Source: Marisa cornuarietis
Taxonomy: Eukaryota > Mollusca > Gastropoda > Architaenioglossa > Ampullariidae
Assembly: GCA_004794655.1 (NCBI GenBank)
Contig: SMMW01000601.1
Coordinates: 1,313,501-1,377,500 of the forward strand
Length of the DNA: 64,000 nucleotides
Direction: 5' to 3'
Part shown: positions 32,401-45,500 of the stretch, piece by piece
How positions within the stretch are numbered: position 1 is the stretch's first letter
Layout: each line of letters starts with the position of its first letter
The notes under the pieces: model-generated
The model's database searches: none
The model's input: only the letters and a program-made list of their open reading frames with translations
What the model was told of the DNA's origin: nothing
Program-made: the position numbers and the translations under genes

Positions 32401-35400
32401 CACGAAAGATTGAAGTCTGCGATGGGAGGGGGGGTAAAGTCACGTGACAGACTACGTAAGTAGCTCTGCACCACAGGCAGCAGGCGATGAACAGGGAGAA
32501 CGGGAAAGGTGTTAGACACGCAACAAGCGAAGCTGTCTTACATGCACATCTCCCCACCTCCGTCTCTTTTACCCCCTCCCGCTTCCATCCCCATGATCTT
32601 AGCAATTTCTGTCTCAGCCTGTGAAAGAGTGTGAACAGCAGTGTGACCACAGGAGTCTGTGTATGCGTGTGTTCCATAAAGTAGACTATGTGTGTGTGTG
32701 TTCCTCTACATGTGTGTGTTCCAATAAGAGAAACTTTCATCTTTATTGTTGTCTTCCATCGGAGGACAATGATTTAAATAGCTAATTTTCACATGTGAAT
32801 AACTTTCCAAAACTAGAGTGTGTTGCGGGCTGTGGTTGAATCCTGTTTGAATTTACACTGGCTGCAAAGCGTGTTCATTGTTCTTGCTTATTTTCTTTCT
32901 TAAAAAATGTAAAACTGAAAGACTACTGTGTACAAGAAATTTTGACATAATTGTATCACTATATCACCGAACAAGTTTAGACGACATAGTAATGTAAGAG
33001 TATTCTATGAGGTAGTGAGAGAGAGGAAGGGAGAGCAAGCCACTCGCTTGACGTTTGGCATGTGCAATTTTTTTTTTTTTTTTATCTCGCCTTTCTCTCG
33101 AAACGTCGTCCTCTCGTTGCTAGACATAATCAGCCAACCTGTCAAGTTAGGGAAGGGACATCAAGAGTACGTGTTTCACACTTTCGCTACACTGGCACCG
33201 CGCATGAATACGCTTGACTCAAATGAAGAGCTAGACCAAAAGCTGACACTAAATCCAAGCTGGAAGAGCTATCGGCAGATATTAACCCAGGTGGATCTGG
33301 GTACCGCGGATAGTGCTAAATAAATCTACACTCCAACTCTTCCGAACTGAGAGAGAGAGAGAGAGAGAAAAAAAAGATTTCTGAGGGTTTCCAGATTCAA
33401 CGGAAATATGTTAAAACAAGGGATGCAGAGGGGATAAAAAGTTTTAAAGGCCTTCTTACCTGGACACACATTCCTAAATATTTGACTATGTTGGGGCAAA
33501 TTTGTACATGACGACCACGCACACAACTGGCCAAACGTTCTCACGCATTCGACAATACACTTCTGGCTAAGAAGGCCCTTAAACAAGAGGGAAAACAGGA
33601 ATAACAGTTATAAAAATGATCAAAGCTCTGTCCACACTGAGAAGTATCAACAGCAAAGATCCCCTTGTTTGCATGCCGGTGGGCGGGGGGGGGGGCAGGA
33701 CAAATTATTCTCGCAATCAGAAGACCTCCCACGCTGGATACATCGGATAAAGAGGATACGATGTTCGCGCGACGTGACAGTTTCGCCCAACATGTCGGAA
33801 TCTGTAGCAAGACAACTTTTTTTAAAAAAGAGAGGAAAACTATATATATATATAATTAATTATGCCAAGAACCAGGCATTGCGCTAGAAGGCCCGTCGAT
33901 AGGACAGACACCCCTCATCGCACCACGTGACCGTCTAGGTCGCGACACGCTCGGTACACACAGACGTCGGGTGTCTCGTAGGCACACAGCACCCCGTGTC
34001 CATTCTGCTCCCACCCACCCCCGCACTTCACCCGCCCAACGCTGAACAGGAGGTCACACGAGGCGACTGCACTGCGTTTGTAACAGAGGCGTTATTCAAG
34101 TCCTCGACGCGACAGCGACAAATCCCCGGATGTTGCAACTTGTCTCCCCCACCCCCCCAACCACTCCTCTCGTTCCTACGCGAGCCTTTGTGCTGCTCGT
34201 TTTGTCGGAGCATGAGATGGCATACTTTGTCACCTGCATGCCGTCCGTGCATTAGCAAACGTTGTCACCTTCGGGAGGCGCCATTTCTGTCGCGGATGCT
34301 CTTGTAGACATTGTTTTTTTGCTAAATGTTACACCTATGTCACAGGGACCAGACAGCCAAAGTTGTTTTTTTTATTTGGATAAAGGAATCTGCAGTTTTG
34401 CTAACATAAGAAATGGCCTGCGTTTTTCTCGTAAAAATCTGGGGAAAAAAATATGGTGTGTGTATGTGTGTGGTAGGGGGAGAGAGATGGGCATATGCTG
34501 CTTGCACGATTGTTATATATGGACCTTATTCGGGCAAGCATCAATTTTTGAAACCAGAACGAGGCCTCATGGGCTATCGAAAAAAATGAGCACTGATCTT
34601 AGTATCAAAAGATCATTATAATGGATTTGGAAATTGGAATTCACTCCCCATTCCCACATTTACGATTAACGAAGAGCAAAGAATTGAAAAAAAATCACTA
34701 GACTGAGACTGGATGTTTGCAAGAAGTGTGTTTGAGGGACACCAATTTGGTAATTGATAACATGAAGCCTTCCTTTTTTGTAATAAACGTTTACTAATTA
34801 TGCTTTTCTTAACAGCGTGACTGGGTGAAACAGTAGCTTATCACAGATGTTAGAGTTATTTTTCATTTTCTCCATGCACTTTTAACACGTAGGATTCTGT
34901 CATTGATTTGCATAATACACCTTATCCTAAATACGTACGTGTGTGTGTGTGTGTGTGTGCACATACTATTCAGTGTGTACATTCATACTTTTAGTATTTC
35001 TGTATCACCAGCTTCTTATTAATTTGTGAATATTTTGCACATTGTGTACATATCTCTTGCATTTGTTTGTTACCAGCAAGTATAATTTATGTTGCTCATG
35101 TGTATATTGCAGAGTGCGTATATTACATATCTCTTAAATTTGTGTGTCACCATTCTGTATAATCTGCTTTGCTCATGTGCATGTATTGTAGTGGTATACA
35201 TATCTTTTACATTTGTGTCTCCAACTTCTATAGTTTGTTTTGCCCTATGTGCATATATTGCACAGTCTCTTGCATCTGTGTCACCAGCCTGTATAACTTG
35301 CATGGTGTGTAAATTCATATTTCTTATGCTTATGATTTAGAATAATCTTAAATTGAATGTTTCCTCCTACCTTTAATTGAGAATTCTCTGTTATGTATGA

Positions 35401-36200
35401 CTTCACACTTGTGATTATGTTGCTTGCAGATATTTAAACTGACCACAGTACTATAAAACATTGCTGGTTTACAAGTGGCATGCAGTAAATTCCAGCCATT
35501 TTAAGAAATTCACCAGGACACTTTCTTAAAATTCGAATTCTAACCAGTTCTAACGAAACTATTTTTGGAAAACCAGTAGTAAACGCAAAACTTAACTTCT
35601 ACAGTTAAGACATCATTACTTTTATTTGACTATTACAGTGACACCCTCATGGATCCTTTAACAGTTATGGCATAATTTGTCATCTGCAAATGTAGATTAG
35701 GAGCGTCTATACCTGTATTCATATATTCCGACTGGAACTATGAAGAAAGAAAGAAATATTATCATTATTTCAACACCATTTCACCAATGGTACTAAGACT
35801 TACCAGATAAAATTGAATAATAATGCCAGTATTATAACAGTAAGAGAAATATTTTTAAATTTTAAATATGTAAATATGTGTGAATATAAGTTGGAGGTTG
35901 GAGTGTTTTGTAAACATTCATAAGAAAAAACAGATGAAAGAAATATGTTCTTTTCACATTCCATTTTCCCTGCTATACAGTAAAGTTAGTTGTAGAATAA
36001 TAATTAAAAAAAAACTAGACCGTGGTCTTCTGCAGTCCCCAGAACAAGGTTTGATTCCATGAAAAACAAAATTATAGATAACTATAGTTAGACGATTTCC
36101 GAAAACGGTTGTAAATTCCTTATTTACTATGACCTCATCGTTGAGGATCATCTGCATAAAGAACTAGCAAACATGAAAGTACCACATTGCACCTCTGAAG
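29411..36200. other. Intergenic region upstream of the polycystin-like gene
   Basis: This includes the unmarked 5' UTR and promoter of the polycystin-like gene just right of 29410. A TATA-like TATTATACC on the minus strand near 29475-29483 is a weak candidate. The rest shows only short frames without splice or family support, A/T runs, and small GA and GT tracts. I see no RNA gene. Confidence 0.5.
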
Positions 36201-36234
36201 TGCGAAAAAAATAACAATAAACGCAAAATTTTAT

Positions 36235-36765
36235 AGCGCTTACTCACACTCCTAAGGAGCATGCTCTTAGCGCTTAAGAACAAGGAAGAGACACGAACAA
36301 GATACGAAAAACAAATAACATACGAATGACAAAAGAATAAACAACAGTACCGATGATGAATAAAGACAAATACAAAAGACGTAAAGATGATTCAAGTGAC
36401 AAGGACTGAAAGTATCATGATTTTGCAAAAGGAAGACAAGCAGGGAAGTAGCAATAAGCGGAAAAGGGGGGAAGGGTGTGAAAAAGCATCGTGGGAACTG
36501 GTGTTAGGAATAATGGTTAAGGAAGAGGTGAGTTTTAAGTGCACTTTTAAAGGACTAAATTGTAGGTAGGTGGCGGATATGAAAAGGAAGAGAGTTCCAT
36601 TGGTTCGTTCTACAGTAACTAAAAATCCTGTGACGATATGTTGTTATTCTGATGACAGGAACAGTTAGGAGACGGTCGTCGGACGAGGAGCGGAGTTGTC
36701 TGGCTGGGACATAAGGGAAGTTCAGAAATGTTAACAAATGCTGATACACATAAGCATACACTAAA
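36235..36765 (-). mobile_element. CR1/L2-like LINE 3' end, copy A (ORF2 tail plus 3' UTR)
   Basis: The minus strand reads PYVPARQLRSSSDDRLL, FSYCRTNQWNSLPFHIRHLP, then a stop (TAG, 36555-36557) and SFKSALKTHLF. This is the classic ORF2 C-terminus of CR1/L2-type LINEs with one disabling stop. A pyrimidine-rich 3' UTR follows and finishes in the same AAGCGCTAAGAGCATGCTC block as copy B. The element is heavily 5'-truncated. Confidence 0.8.
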
Positions 36766-37232
36766 CTATTCTAAACTAACAGGTCTTTCACACAAAGTCT
36801 AAACATGTTGAAAGCGTATGTCTTTGTCTTCCCAAATTCTTTAAGATCAAAGCTTTTAAAGCGTTTTTATCACTTACAAACAAAGAAACTATAGCCAAGC
36901 CATCATGATCATATCTATCATCATTTGTAGATAACAGCACATAGCACAGCCTGTGCGATTTGACTTTTTTGTGAAGCTTTCGGACATTCTTCCTCGTATC
37001 CACGAGGCCTTGTTTTGGAAGGCTGGAAGAGCCGCACGTGAATAATGTCCTCGAAAGTCTATTTTTTGTGTATGTGTTTAGTTGTTTATTCAGGTTTGTT
37101 TCTCTCTGGCTGACTAGACCTCTAAATATTTCTGTCTCCTTTTGGTTAGAGATTTCTTTAGCGACCTTGCAGTACTGTGACCTTAAGCTAATAAGCAAAT
37201 ATTTTCCAGCTGGATGCTCTTCTTTAAGTAAT

Positions 37233-37272
<40 letters not shown>

Positions 37273-37956
37273 AACAAACAAAACCGTGCGTACGCACGCT
37301 GAGTGATAGACACTATCTGGATTAAATCAGTGGTTGTGTGCAGAAAAAGTAAATCCGCAGCAAGAAAAAAAATCTTAGTTTTCAAAGGACTTCTGTGCAC
37401 CTTGTGTGTGGTAATATATTAGGGATTTTCTAGTTTTGTATTGCTTCTTGTGGGGTTTTTTTGTTTTTGTTTTTGTTTTTTGACGCATGTATTGCCAAGC
37501 TGTTTGTCGGCTTTCCCCAGAATGCACGAAAGCCTTCACTACCACTCCATTCAACCACTACTTAAAAACAAACGCAAGATGTACAAATCCGACGCTATAT
37601 TTCATTTATTTGTATGCCATAACAACTGCGATTGAATCAAAGCACTATGAACACAAAATCGCACGTCATATTTACAATTATCACTAATATCTCTCAATAA
37701 CCTCTTATCGGTTGCTTTTCTTCGGTACCATCTCAGTTAAGTCTGTAAGTCACCGACGAATTACTTTTGTTTAAACATCGACTTAACTAGACGCCCTCGG
37801 CTGTTCGGAAATTTAATCCCAAGGTCAGCAACACATCTGTATGTGACGGCAACAGTTAAAGGTCGCGCACGCATTTATATATATATATAAACATTTATCA
37901 GCTGTCTCCTCCCTCCGCTTTTCAGAGATTTAGATTTCGCATGGAACAAACTAAAA

Positions 37957-38020
<64 letters not shown>

Positions 38021-41000
38021 AATGAACGAACAGATCACATAAAAACGAACATACGCAAAAGACAATGGTAAGGAGGAGAAACAGCCTCCTTCCCTACATA
38101 CACCAAAAACAAAATACAGAGCCCTGATCTCCACAGAAACTCTTTAGTGACAAGAATCGAACTCCGTCATGATGTAGATTCTGTCATGTAAAATGGACGC
38201 TAAAAAGTTTAAACTCAAAAAGTAAACCAACATTTTTGTTAGCTACGATTTGCACTTGACAGAAAAGGCTTATTTAAAAAAAAGGTACAGTAACTGAAGA
38301 AACGTGAAGAACGCCGATGTCGTGGAGCTAATTAAAGTGGTGGTGCTATAAGCAAATGTCTTTCGAAGTGCATTTCCGGTGCCAATGATTTGCTGGCTGG
38401 CTACACAAAAACCATAGCAAAAGCAGTTACCTCCCGCGGAACACAACAATACCATCATATCAGCAAAGAAAAAAAAAAAAGGAAAAGAAAGAAAAAGAAA
38501 AAATAGGAATTGTGACCGTATACATAAACAGGTTCTGACTATTTTTTTTTACTGTGAATAATTATACGTTACGAAAGTAAAGACTGGTACAGGCATGTAA
38601 GTACTTAAGTTTTTTTTTAAGTTTTACGTTTAAATAAAGACATTATAACTTACACTTGCAACGTTTCGTTCAAAACGATGTCAGGTCTAAAGTTGTTTTA
38701 TGATTAACAGAAGGGTGAAAGCAAGTGGAATGATGTTTTGATTGACTGGTGCGTTTGCAAGATGCGTTCTTGACAGCAAATAACGAAATATCGCAAGATT
38801 TCTCCTCAATCTCTCTCGCTCGCATATCTGCTCTCTTTCTCTCGCTCACTCTGTTGGAGAGTTGGAGAGTGAATGCGTCATTACGCATTATGCTCCCTGA
38901 TCGCTTGTAGTTTCTTTGTTGCCTCCTATTAAGTAACCAAATGCTTTGTATAAATTCTTGGTGTTTATTTCCATTTTCTTTCTCCAGGCTCACGCTACTT
39001 GTTTAATAGTTATTTCAGTAATTTCCAAACAAAGCTGATCAGGTACATCATAACAATCACAGTCGGCTAGAGATTTTCTCCAAGGTAATGTCCTCTTCAT
39101 TCTGCTATATGGGTATAAAGTTGGAGGATGTTAGAAAATATAAAGTAAAGAAAACCTAGACACCTTCAAGATAAACGACAGGAAGGTGGAAATGCCTGGG
39201 ATTGGTGTACAACCCTAAACAAGGAACGCCTCCCAAAAGGACTCTCCATTGAAGAGCCGATGAAAAGAAAAAAATAAATAAAAACCAAATCGAAAACAGT
39301 CAAGATATACTTCGAGAAAAAAAAGAGGGCTAGGTCGAATCTTGAGCAAAATCCCAAAACAATCGACACCCCTGGGAATTAATTTCGAAAGAGAATTAAG
39401 CATTTCCCATGATTGTTGAAATACGTTACATTACGCCAAGTCTGGATGCTTCATTAGAACTATATTTTGTTTTAGTCCCACTGTTACAGAGTGCACACAT
39501 GAATTAAGCATACAAAAGACTTAAGTATGTAGACCGCACAGAACCCAAGTGGTTTGTAGAATATTACTAACATTCACAAGTAGGGTGAATCACTATAAAA
39601 AGACTCGTGTTATTTAACGGTTGGTTAATATTATACCGACAACATTTAGAAACAAACTGTGAGCACATTTTGGTATTTGAATACTTGTACTATTCATCAG
39701 TTAAGTTTCCTTCAACCCATTATTATAAAAACGGCCCAGTCCCTCCCGTAATAACTTGTCTTCCTGGAAATACTGGACAGCATCGTTTGTGAAGGAGGCA
39801 GGCTGTGTAACCATTTTCATTTTCTTTTCGTATGTAAACATGTTCATATTTGTGGACATTTTTCTGTATTCAATCTTAACTAAACGGAAATGACAAGCAT
39901 TCACACAACCCTGCCTATTACTCGAAAGCTTGATGAATGAAAAAGCCACTCGAAAGAATCTGCCCAAAAGATATAATGCATTCATTTGTTGACGACGAAC
40001 AAGACTGCTTCAGTAGACACTGCAGAAGTAGCATAAAGGGATCAGTGCTAAAGAGACACTGCATACTACCACAGATCGGCTGTCAAACAAAACAAAAACA
40101 AATGAAAAGACTCGACGACATGAGTTTTTCGAGTCTACATAGACTATATGCAGGTTCGGTATCAGTGTGCGCTTAAAACAAAAACAAAACATTTTTATAA
40201 CATTCACGGTGCTTAAAATTTTACATAACGTTTTCTTTCACTGCAGCAAACTTGGCAGCAAACTAACTAAACTATGCAAACATGAATATTACCAGCCAGA
40301 CGGATAAAAGAAGTAATATGTTTAAAGATCGTAGTTCACTTAAATAGGGACATTAAATAAGTCACAAGAATTAAAACAGCGTCCTCCTTCTGGACTGCCA
40401 AAATAACTCTAACGTCCAATACTTCACTACTTCTGAAGAATGTCAGATCCCCATATGCTGTTCTTCTCTAAGACTTCCAACCGTTCTTAATTTAATCTCC
40501 TCAAAGACTGCCAAAAAATCTCCTATTTAAATATCGCCAGCAGACAGATTCACGCACGTCTTCTTCTGACACTCCCAGAATGTTACGGCAGCTGAAGACT
40601 GAACAAGCGCCAGCCTCGTCATCCCAGCACAATGACCTCTTTCCAGAGATGTTTTAACGTTTATCCACAAATATGGTATCATGTCAATCCCACGAGACAG
40701 CAACAAGGTGTGGAGACCACGGGTAAGTCAGCCTGACGACTTGACAGTGTGCTGTCCTCCAAACGTCAGCAAGTCTTCAAGTCTTCCACAGCTGTGGTGT
40801 CTGCGGTTCGTACATCCTCCGAGTCGCCGGTGCAGCAGCAGCAGCAGCAGCGCTTCCTCAAGGCCTTCATTCATGGACAAGCAACCCCCTTTGGCGGTCT
40901 TGCATCGCAAGGAGAACTGGACTGCAATATTGCTGACAGTGGTTGTGAATGATTTCCATCACAAGCTTCCCCGAAGGTCGGTGGAAATATTTTCAGTTCT

Positions 41001-41781
41001 TGTGAATCTCTTCTTTGCACATGCGTCCTAGTTTTGTTGCACGTTATTGGTCTGTTTAGAGCAATAGTCGCACTTAAAAGCTTTGTCGCCACTTAGCGTT
41101 CTTTTGTGGTGGTTAGACCAACCTATGCAACCTTTCAAATTAAGGCATCCTTCAGTATGCCACTGCCACGGTACCTCAGCATTCTTTGACTCACCACTGC
41201 CAGAGGTAATCTCTTCTCACTTGCAGTACCCAAGTCCCTAAATACTCCATTGTGTAGAAGACGTACCTAACAATTCTCCCTTCTGGTTACAAGTATTTTG
41301 CATTGTTTATAGCCCATTAGACGCATCCTGCAAAATTCCAGCCGGTACCACCAGTATTTTGCCGTACTTCAGCCCGTGGCAGAAGTATTCTGCATATCAC
41401 ACATATCATGCAATTTCCGCGCATCAAAAATGTTTTCGCAAGGAGTAACTATTCTTCATGGCGTGCTGTTTCTAAGTCAGCGTATTCCACTCAAGTATGA
41501 ATTCTGTTTCCAAAGCATCCTTCGGGACGCCACTGCCAAATTTGTAGCTTTGCACTGAATATACAGGGGTTTGCTGACAAATTTGTCGGGTCTCGTGAAA
41601 CGTGCCTTCCAGCATTGCTACCGACGTCCATGACATCAAAGCATGCGTGGTGGACACTGGTACTTCGCTGGTGAAAAAAAAATCTAACTCTAGCAGCACC
41701 GCACCACACCACACCGCTCTACCGTCACTGATTGAACAATGCAACAGACCCCCCAACAACCCTCCACCCTCGGATCTGAGC
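36766..41781. other. Intergenic region downstream of the BMP3-like gene
   Basis: This probably contains the BMP3-like 3' UTR nearest 41781 and otherwise no supported gene. An AATAAA on the minus strand near 38963-38968 is a possible but unproven poly(A) signal. It contains a CA tract (37236-37268) and a GAAA tract. Confidence 0.45.
37955..38022. repeat. (GAAA)n microsatellite
   Basis: About 17 tetranucleotide units without interruption. Confidence 0.95.
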
Positions 41782-41827
41782 GCCTTTCTGGGCGAGATGA
41801 TCCAACCGATCTCGTCAAAGTCCACGT
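41782..41827 (-). pseudogene. Partial copy of BMP3-like mature-domain exon
   Basis: This 46-bp block matches 42110-42162 in the same orientation. The copy has a 9-bp deletion, a 2-bp insertion and about one substitution, and otherwise near identity. It would encode VDFDEIG directly followed by WIISP, whereas the gene has SGW between these parts. It starts 42 bp beyond the BMP3-like stop codon, so it lies in the presumed 3' UTR. No other part of the exon is recognisable around it. Confidence 0.8.
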
Positions 41828-41869
41828 GCGCCTTAGCGCTGGCCACCCAACTCCTTCTTCTTTCCTCCA

Positions 41870-42555
41870 TCAGTGACAGCCACAGCTGGCGGCCACCATG
41901 TCGTCGTACTGTTTGAGGATGACGTTCTCGTCGTCATCGAAGTAGAGGAGCGAGATAGAAAAAAGCTTGTTAGGCACGCAGCAGGGTGTACCCACGTTGT
42001 TGCCCACGCGCAGCGCATGCACGATGCTCTGCACGGTGGCGTGGTTCGTGGGCTTCTGACTCTGCCCCAGGGGGAAAGGGCAGTCGCCGGAGCAGTGGTA
42101 GGCGTCGTAGCCTTTGGGCGAGATGATCCAGCCAGACCAGCCGATCTCGTCAAAGTCCACGTACATCTTGTGCCGTGCGCACGAGCGGCGGTACCTGTAG
42201 CCGCTGAGGTCGTACATGCGTTTGCGGCGCCATCTGGGCTGCTTCTTCTTCTTTTGTCCCTTTCCGCTGCCACCTCCACTACCACTCTCCGCTTCGCGCT
42301 TCCGGCGCCGGCGGCTTAGCGATTGGGAAGAGGGGACCCCAGAGTTAGGCATCGGAGTGGCATGTGCGCGCGCGTGCTCGTTGAGCATGAGCACCGCGTG
42401 TCGAAAGTCCTGCGAGCGCGTGAAGGCTGGTTGTTGACGTTCCTCTGTCGCAGGTTTTCTTTCCTCCGCCTCGCTTTCCTCGATGTCCTCGTCCTGCTCG
42501 TCTTCCGCCCGCTCTTCTGCATCGTCCTCTACTTCCTGTTGGATTTCGAGGTAAT
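41870..42555 (-). CDS. BMP3: BMP3-like exon 5: acidic insert, cleavage sites, mature cystine-knot domain
   Basis: This exon has 686 nt, phase 1 to stop (TGA at 41870-41872), acceptor gtgttgcag. It starts with about 40 residues rich in Glu/Asp, then RSQDFRHAVLMLNEH, then two basic cleavage motifs 26 residues apart with a Gly/Ser/Lys-rich stretch between them. The last 103 residues hold all seven cysteines (SCAR, HCSG, DCPF, PCCVP, SCGCH). The Cys that makes the inter-chain bond (the first of the CC pair region) is present, so dimers are expected. Confidence 0.95.
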
Positions 42556-45500
42556 CTGCAACACGCCAAAGCCACGTTATACTTGATCCTGTAAGCCCTC
42601 GTGTTACAGGTGAAGGATGAGTCTACTACAGTGCGAAACGTTTTTTTTCTTTTCCTAATGACTAGGCAGAGTATAAAATAATATTTTCCTAACCTTGGGT
42701 GAATAACATCTTGTCTGTTCTCGAAATAGCGGCCTACATACATAACCACGCACAGACAGAGGCGAAAAATAGAACTATCAAAACTGTACATTAATACGTT
42801 TAATTTATCAAGTCTCAGCCAAAAAGAGGTAAGGTAAAGGTCATCCACTGACCTTTTCAGGTCGGTGGGGAGTGAGGTGTTATAGACCTCACTTTTTTCG
42901 GGGCCAGCTTTATGTGAGGGAGGTGCCCATCTCCTCTCCCTCCCTGCCTTACATTCCCGTCAGCTGGGTCGACTGAGGGAAGTTGCTGCGCCATACGTGT
43001 ATTAAACCAGCGCACCTCTCAGTTCGGACTCCAGCGCTCTAACCACTCGGCTATCCGCTTCCCCAAGTGGGGACTAAATGAGACATTGGACGGACAAGTC
43101 CGACTTCACGGGTTTCGCCTATTTTTCTGCAAGATGATGTTTGTAGACGAGTATCTTAAAAAAAAAAAAGAGGAAAATTACTGACCCACATAAAGGGCAC
43201 GTTTCTTGTATCGAGCTCAATCCAGTGACTACAAAAATGTTTTGCACTGTAATATATATTTAAAGCGTATTTGTCTTCTGCACTATTAGTCACCGATCAC
43301 ATTTCAAACAACAAAAACTGCCTCCCTCTACAATTTTACAAGCTTGCTTTGCTCTCTGGTCAACTTGAGTCCCGATGCCATTAATCATGATAAAATAGCA
43401 CCATCCGCCACTACTCCAGCACTTACCAAACCTTACTATAGGACAGTCTTATCTGGCCGAGTCCACTCTAATCGCACCATACCTCAGCTGATCCTACCTG
43501 ACAGGTTTATATGACCAAACGGTATCTGACTTGACTACATTTAACGTAAGATATATCCGTCCATTAAGAAAACGTAAAAAAAGAAGAGCACTCTTTAGAA
43601 TAATCAACCAATAGTGGCAGCGACGAGAGAGAGCTAGAAAGCGTGCGTGCGTGCGTGCGTGTGTGTGTGTGTGTGTGTGCAAGAAAGAAAAAAAATTCAA
43701 AATGACCACTGAAAAATGTCCGACGCTGCCACGGGTCTGACGCGCACCTGTGTCGTTGGCGGAGACGAAGGACGATTCCCTGATGTTGCCATCGTCGGTG
43801 AAGACAACGAGGATGGGCTGTTTGCTGTCGTGGTGTTGGTTTCGCTGGGCGAAGCGGATGTAGCTTCCGTTGTACAGCTCACCATGAACCGACTGGGCCA
43901 TCACCAGCAACCCTGCATCGGAACCCCAAAAGACGCCATGTTTAGTTCTCGGCTTTGCTAGTGATATCAGTTCTGTAATTTCCTTGCCTGTCAACTGCAG
44001 ACAGCGCGGAGACCGGATTTTGATAAGTGCCAATATTGTTTCCAATACCTTTTTCCAGTTTTGGTAAATTTTTTTCATAATTTTAGTGTTGTATGTAGGT
44101 TTGTATGACTGAAAAATGTCTATTTTTTATATTTTTACTACGAATGAAAAGCCCCGAATCACACTGCCAATTAAGCATAATGTACGGATTTATCGTGATC
44201 TAGCTCTGTCTCCGTCTCTCTGTCTACATGCCCACACTCGCAACCCCGATTCCTAAACACCAAAGCCAAAACACCTCCGAAATGCCCTAAAGTTCCACTG
44301 TGTTGGAAAATCGGTTTGCAATTTATTAATGGACAGCATGATGACTACAGCATGATGACTAAAGTTCCAATGTCCCGTTCACCCAAAAACCAGTTGTTTC
44401 CGGTGATCTTCGTACAAAGCTCTACCCAATCTAGCCAACCGTTTAACGACATTTTAAGTCCTTTAAGTACTCCTGATGAGCACTATGTATAGTGCAAGTG
44501 TGAGAGTGAGCGTCCACGCATGTACGCAGGTGTGTCTACCATTACGGTAAGTTTCCATTGTCAAAACTCGCCAGTATTTACCACATTCGCAATACACGAA
44601 AAATGCACGTCTCTAATGCAGGTTAATTAACGATCAAGGCGAAAAATTAAAGAAAAATTTCGGAAATCTTCGATAACAAGCCATGGTGTAAACATAGTGA
44701 AGTGAAACTCTTCTAGTACTAATTATATTAGTTTATTATTATTGTTCAAGCTGTAAAAGTGCCGAATGAAAAGGGGAAACATGGTTTCCACAACTTTCCT
44801 GGGAAAAACAAATCAATCAATTAACAATTAACTAACTAAAGGCAGCTTACCGTGATTTGGTTCGACCTCCGAGCGCCATTTTTCTACTGCTCTTGTAACT
44901 TTGAATGTCAGCCACCCATGCGCATGCGCGCTAATCCGACGTGCGTCCAATAGGCGCAGTCCATCTGGTGAATACATATTTTCCATATCTAAGACTTGGT
45001 ACACCCTCAGCTGCAAAACAGAATCAATCATTTTCTTGTATCTCTTACAAGACCTTTTTTTTAAAAAAGTTTCACATGAACACATGGCGTTTATTAATAT
45101 TGTACAAAGCGAAGATGGTTAAAAGCAAAGCAACAATGGTAACAGCACAGTTTACAATTTCATACACAATTCGGGTGTTTTCGTCTCGATCATGCTCTGG
45201 GAATGCACCCTTGGAGTCAGAAACTAGAGGCCAGCGTTCTAGGGGATCAAGACCCCGAAGGCAATAAGCACAAGCTTGCGACTGTTTCGTAACATCAGTC
45301 AAACTGTCGCCCATCTCGTAAGTTGGCAGATACCTTAGCCTAAAGGTTCTTCCTTTACGTTCGGACCAATAATGGATTAATAATCTCAATAGAATAGTTA
45401 CGTTTGCTGTACTAAGTGCATAAAACTAATCACTTGCTTGCATATTTTTCACTCTATCAACAATGTTTTCAGATTAATTTTTTTTAACGCTCTGGTTGTC

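Noticed and set aside
32279..32740. Minus-strand 153-residue frame in the spacer
   Set aside because: Built from TG-rich low-complexity sequence, no recognisable domain.
33015..33323. Plus-strand 102-residue frame in the spacer
   Set aside because: Contains a poly-Phe run from a T tract and no domain, signal or splice support.
41870..42202. Assignment of the ligand to BMP2/4 (dpp)
   Set aside because: The spacing before the CC pair and the WIISPKGYDAY text fit BMP3/GDF10; BMP2/4 normally has WIVAPPGY and a shorter stretch before CC.
41873..42319. Plus-strand 148-residue frame over the BMP3-like mature exon
   Set aside because: It is the antisense shadow of the TGF-beta domain; GC-rich codons keep it open.
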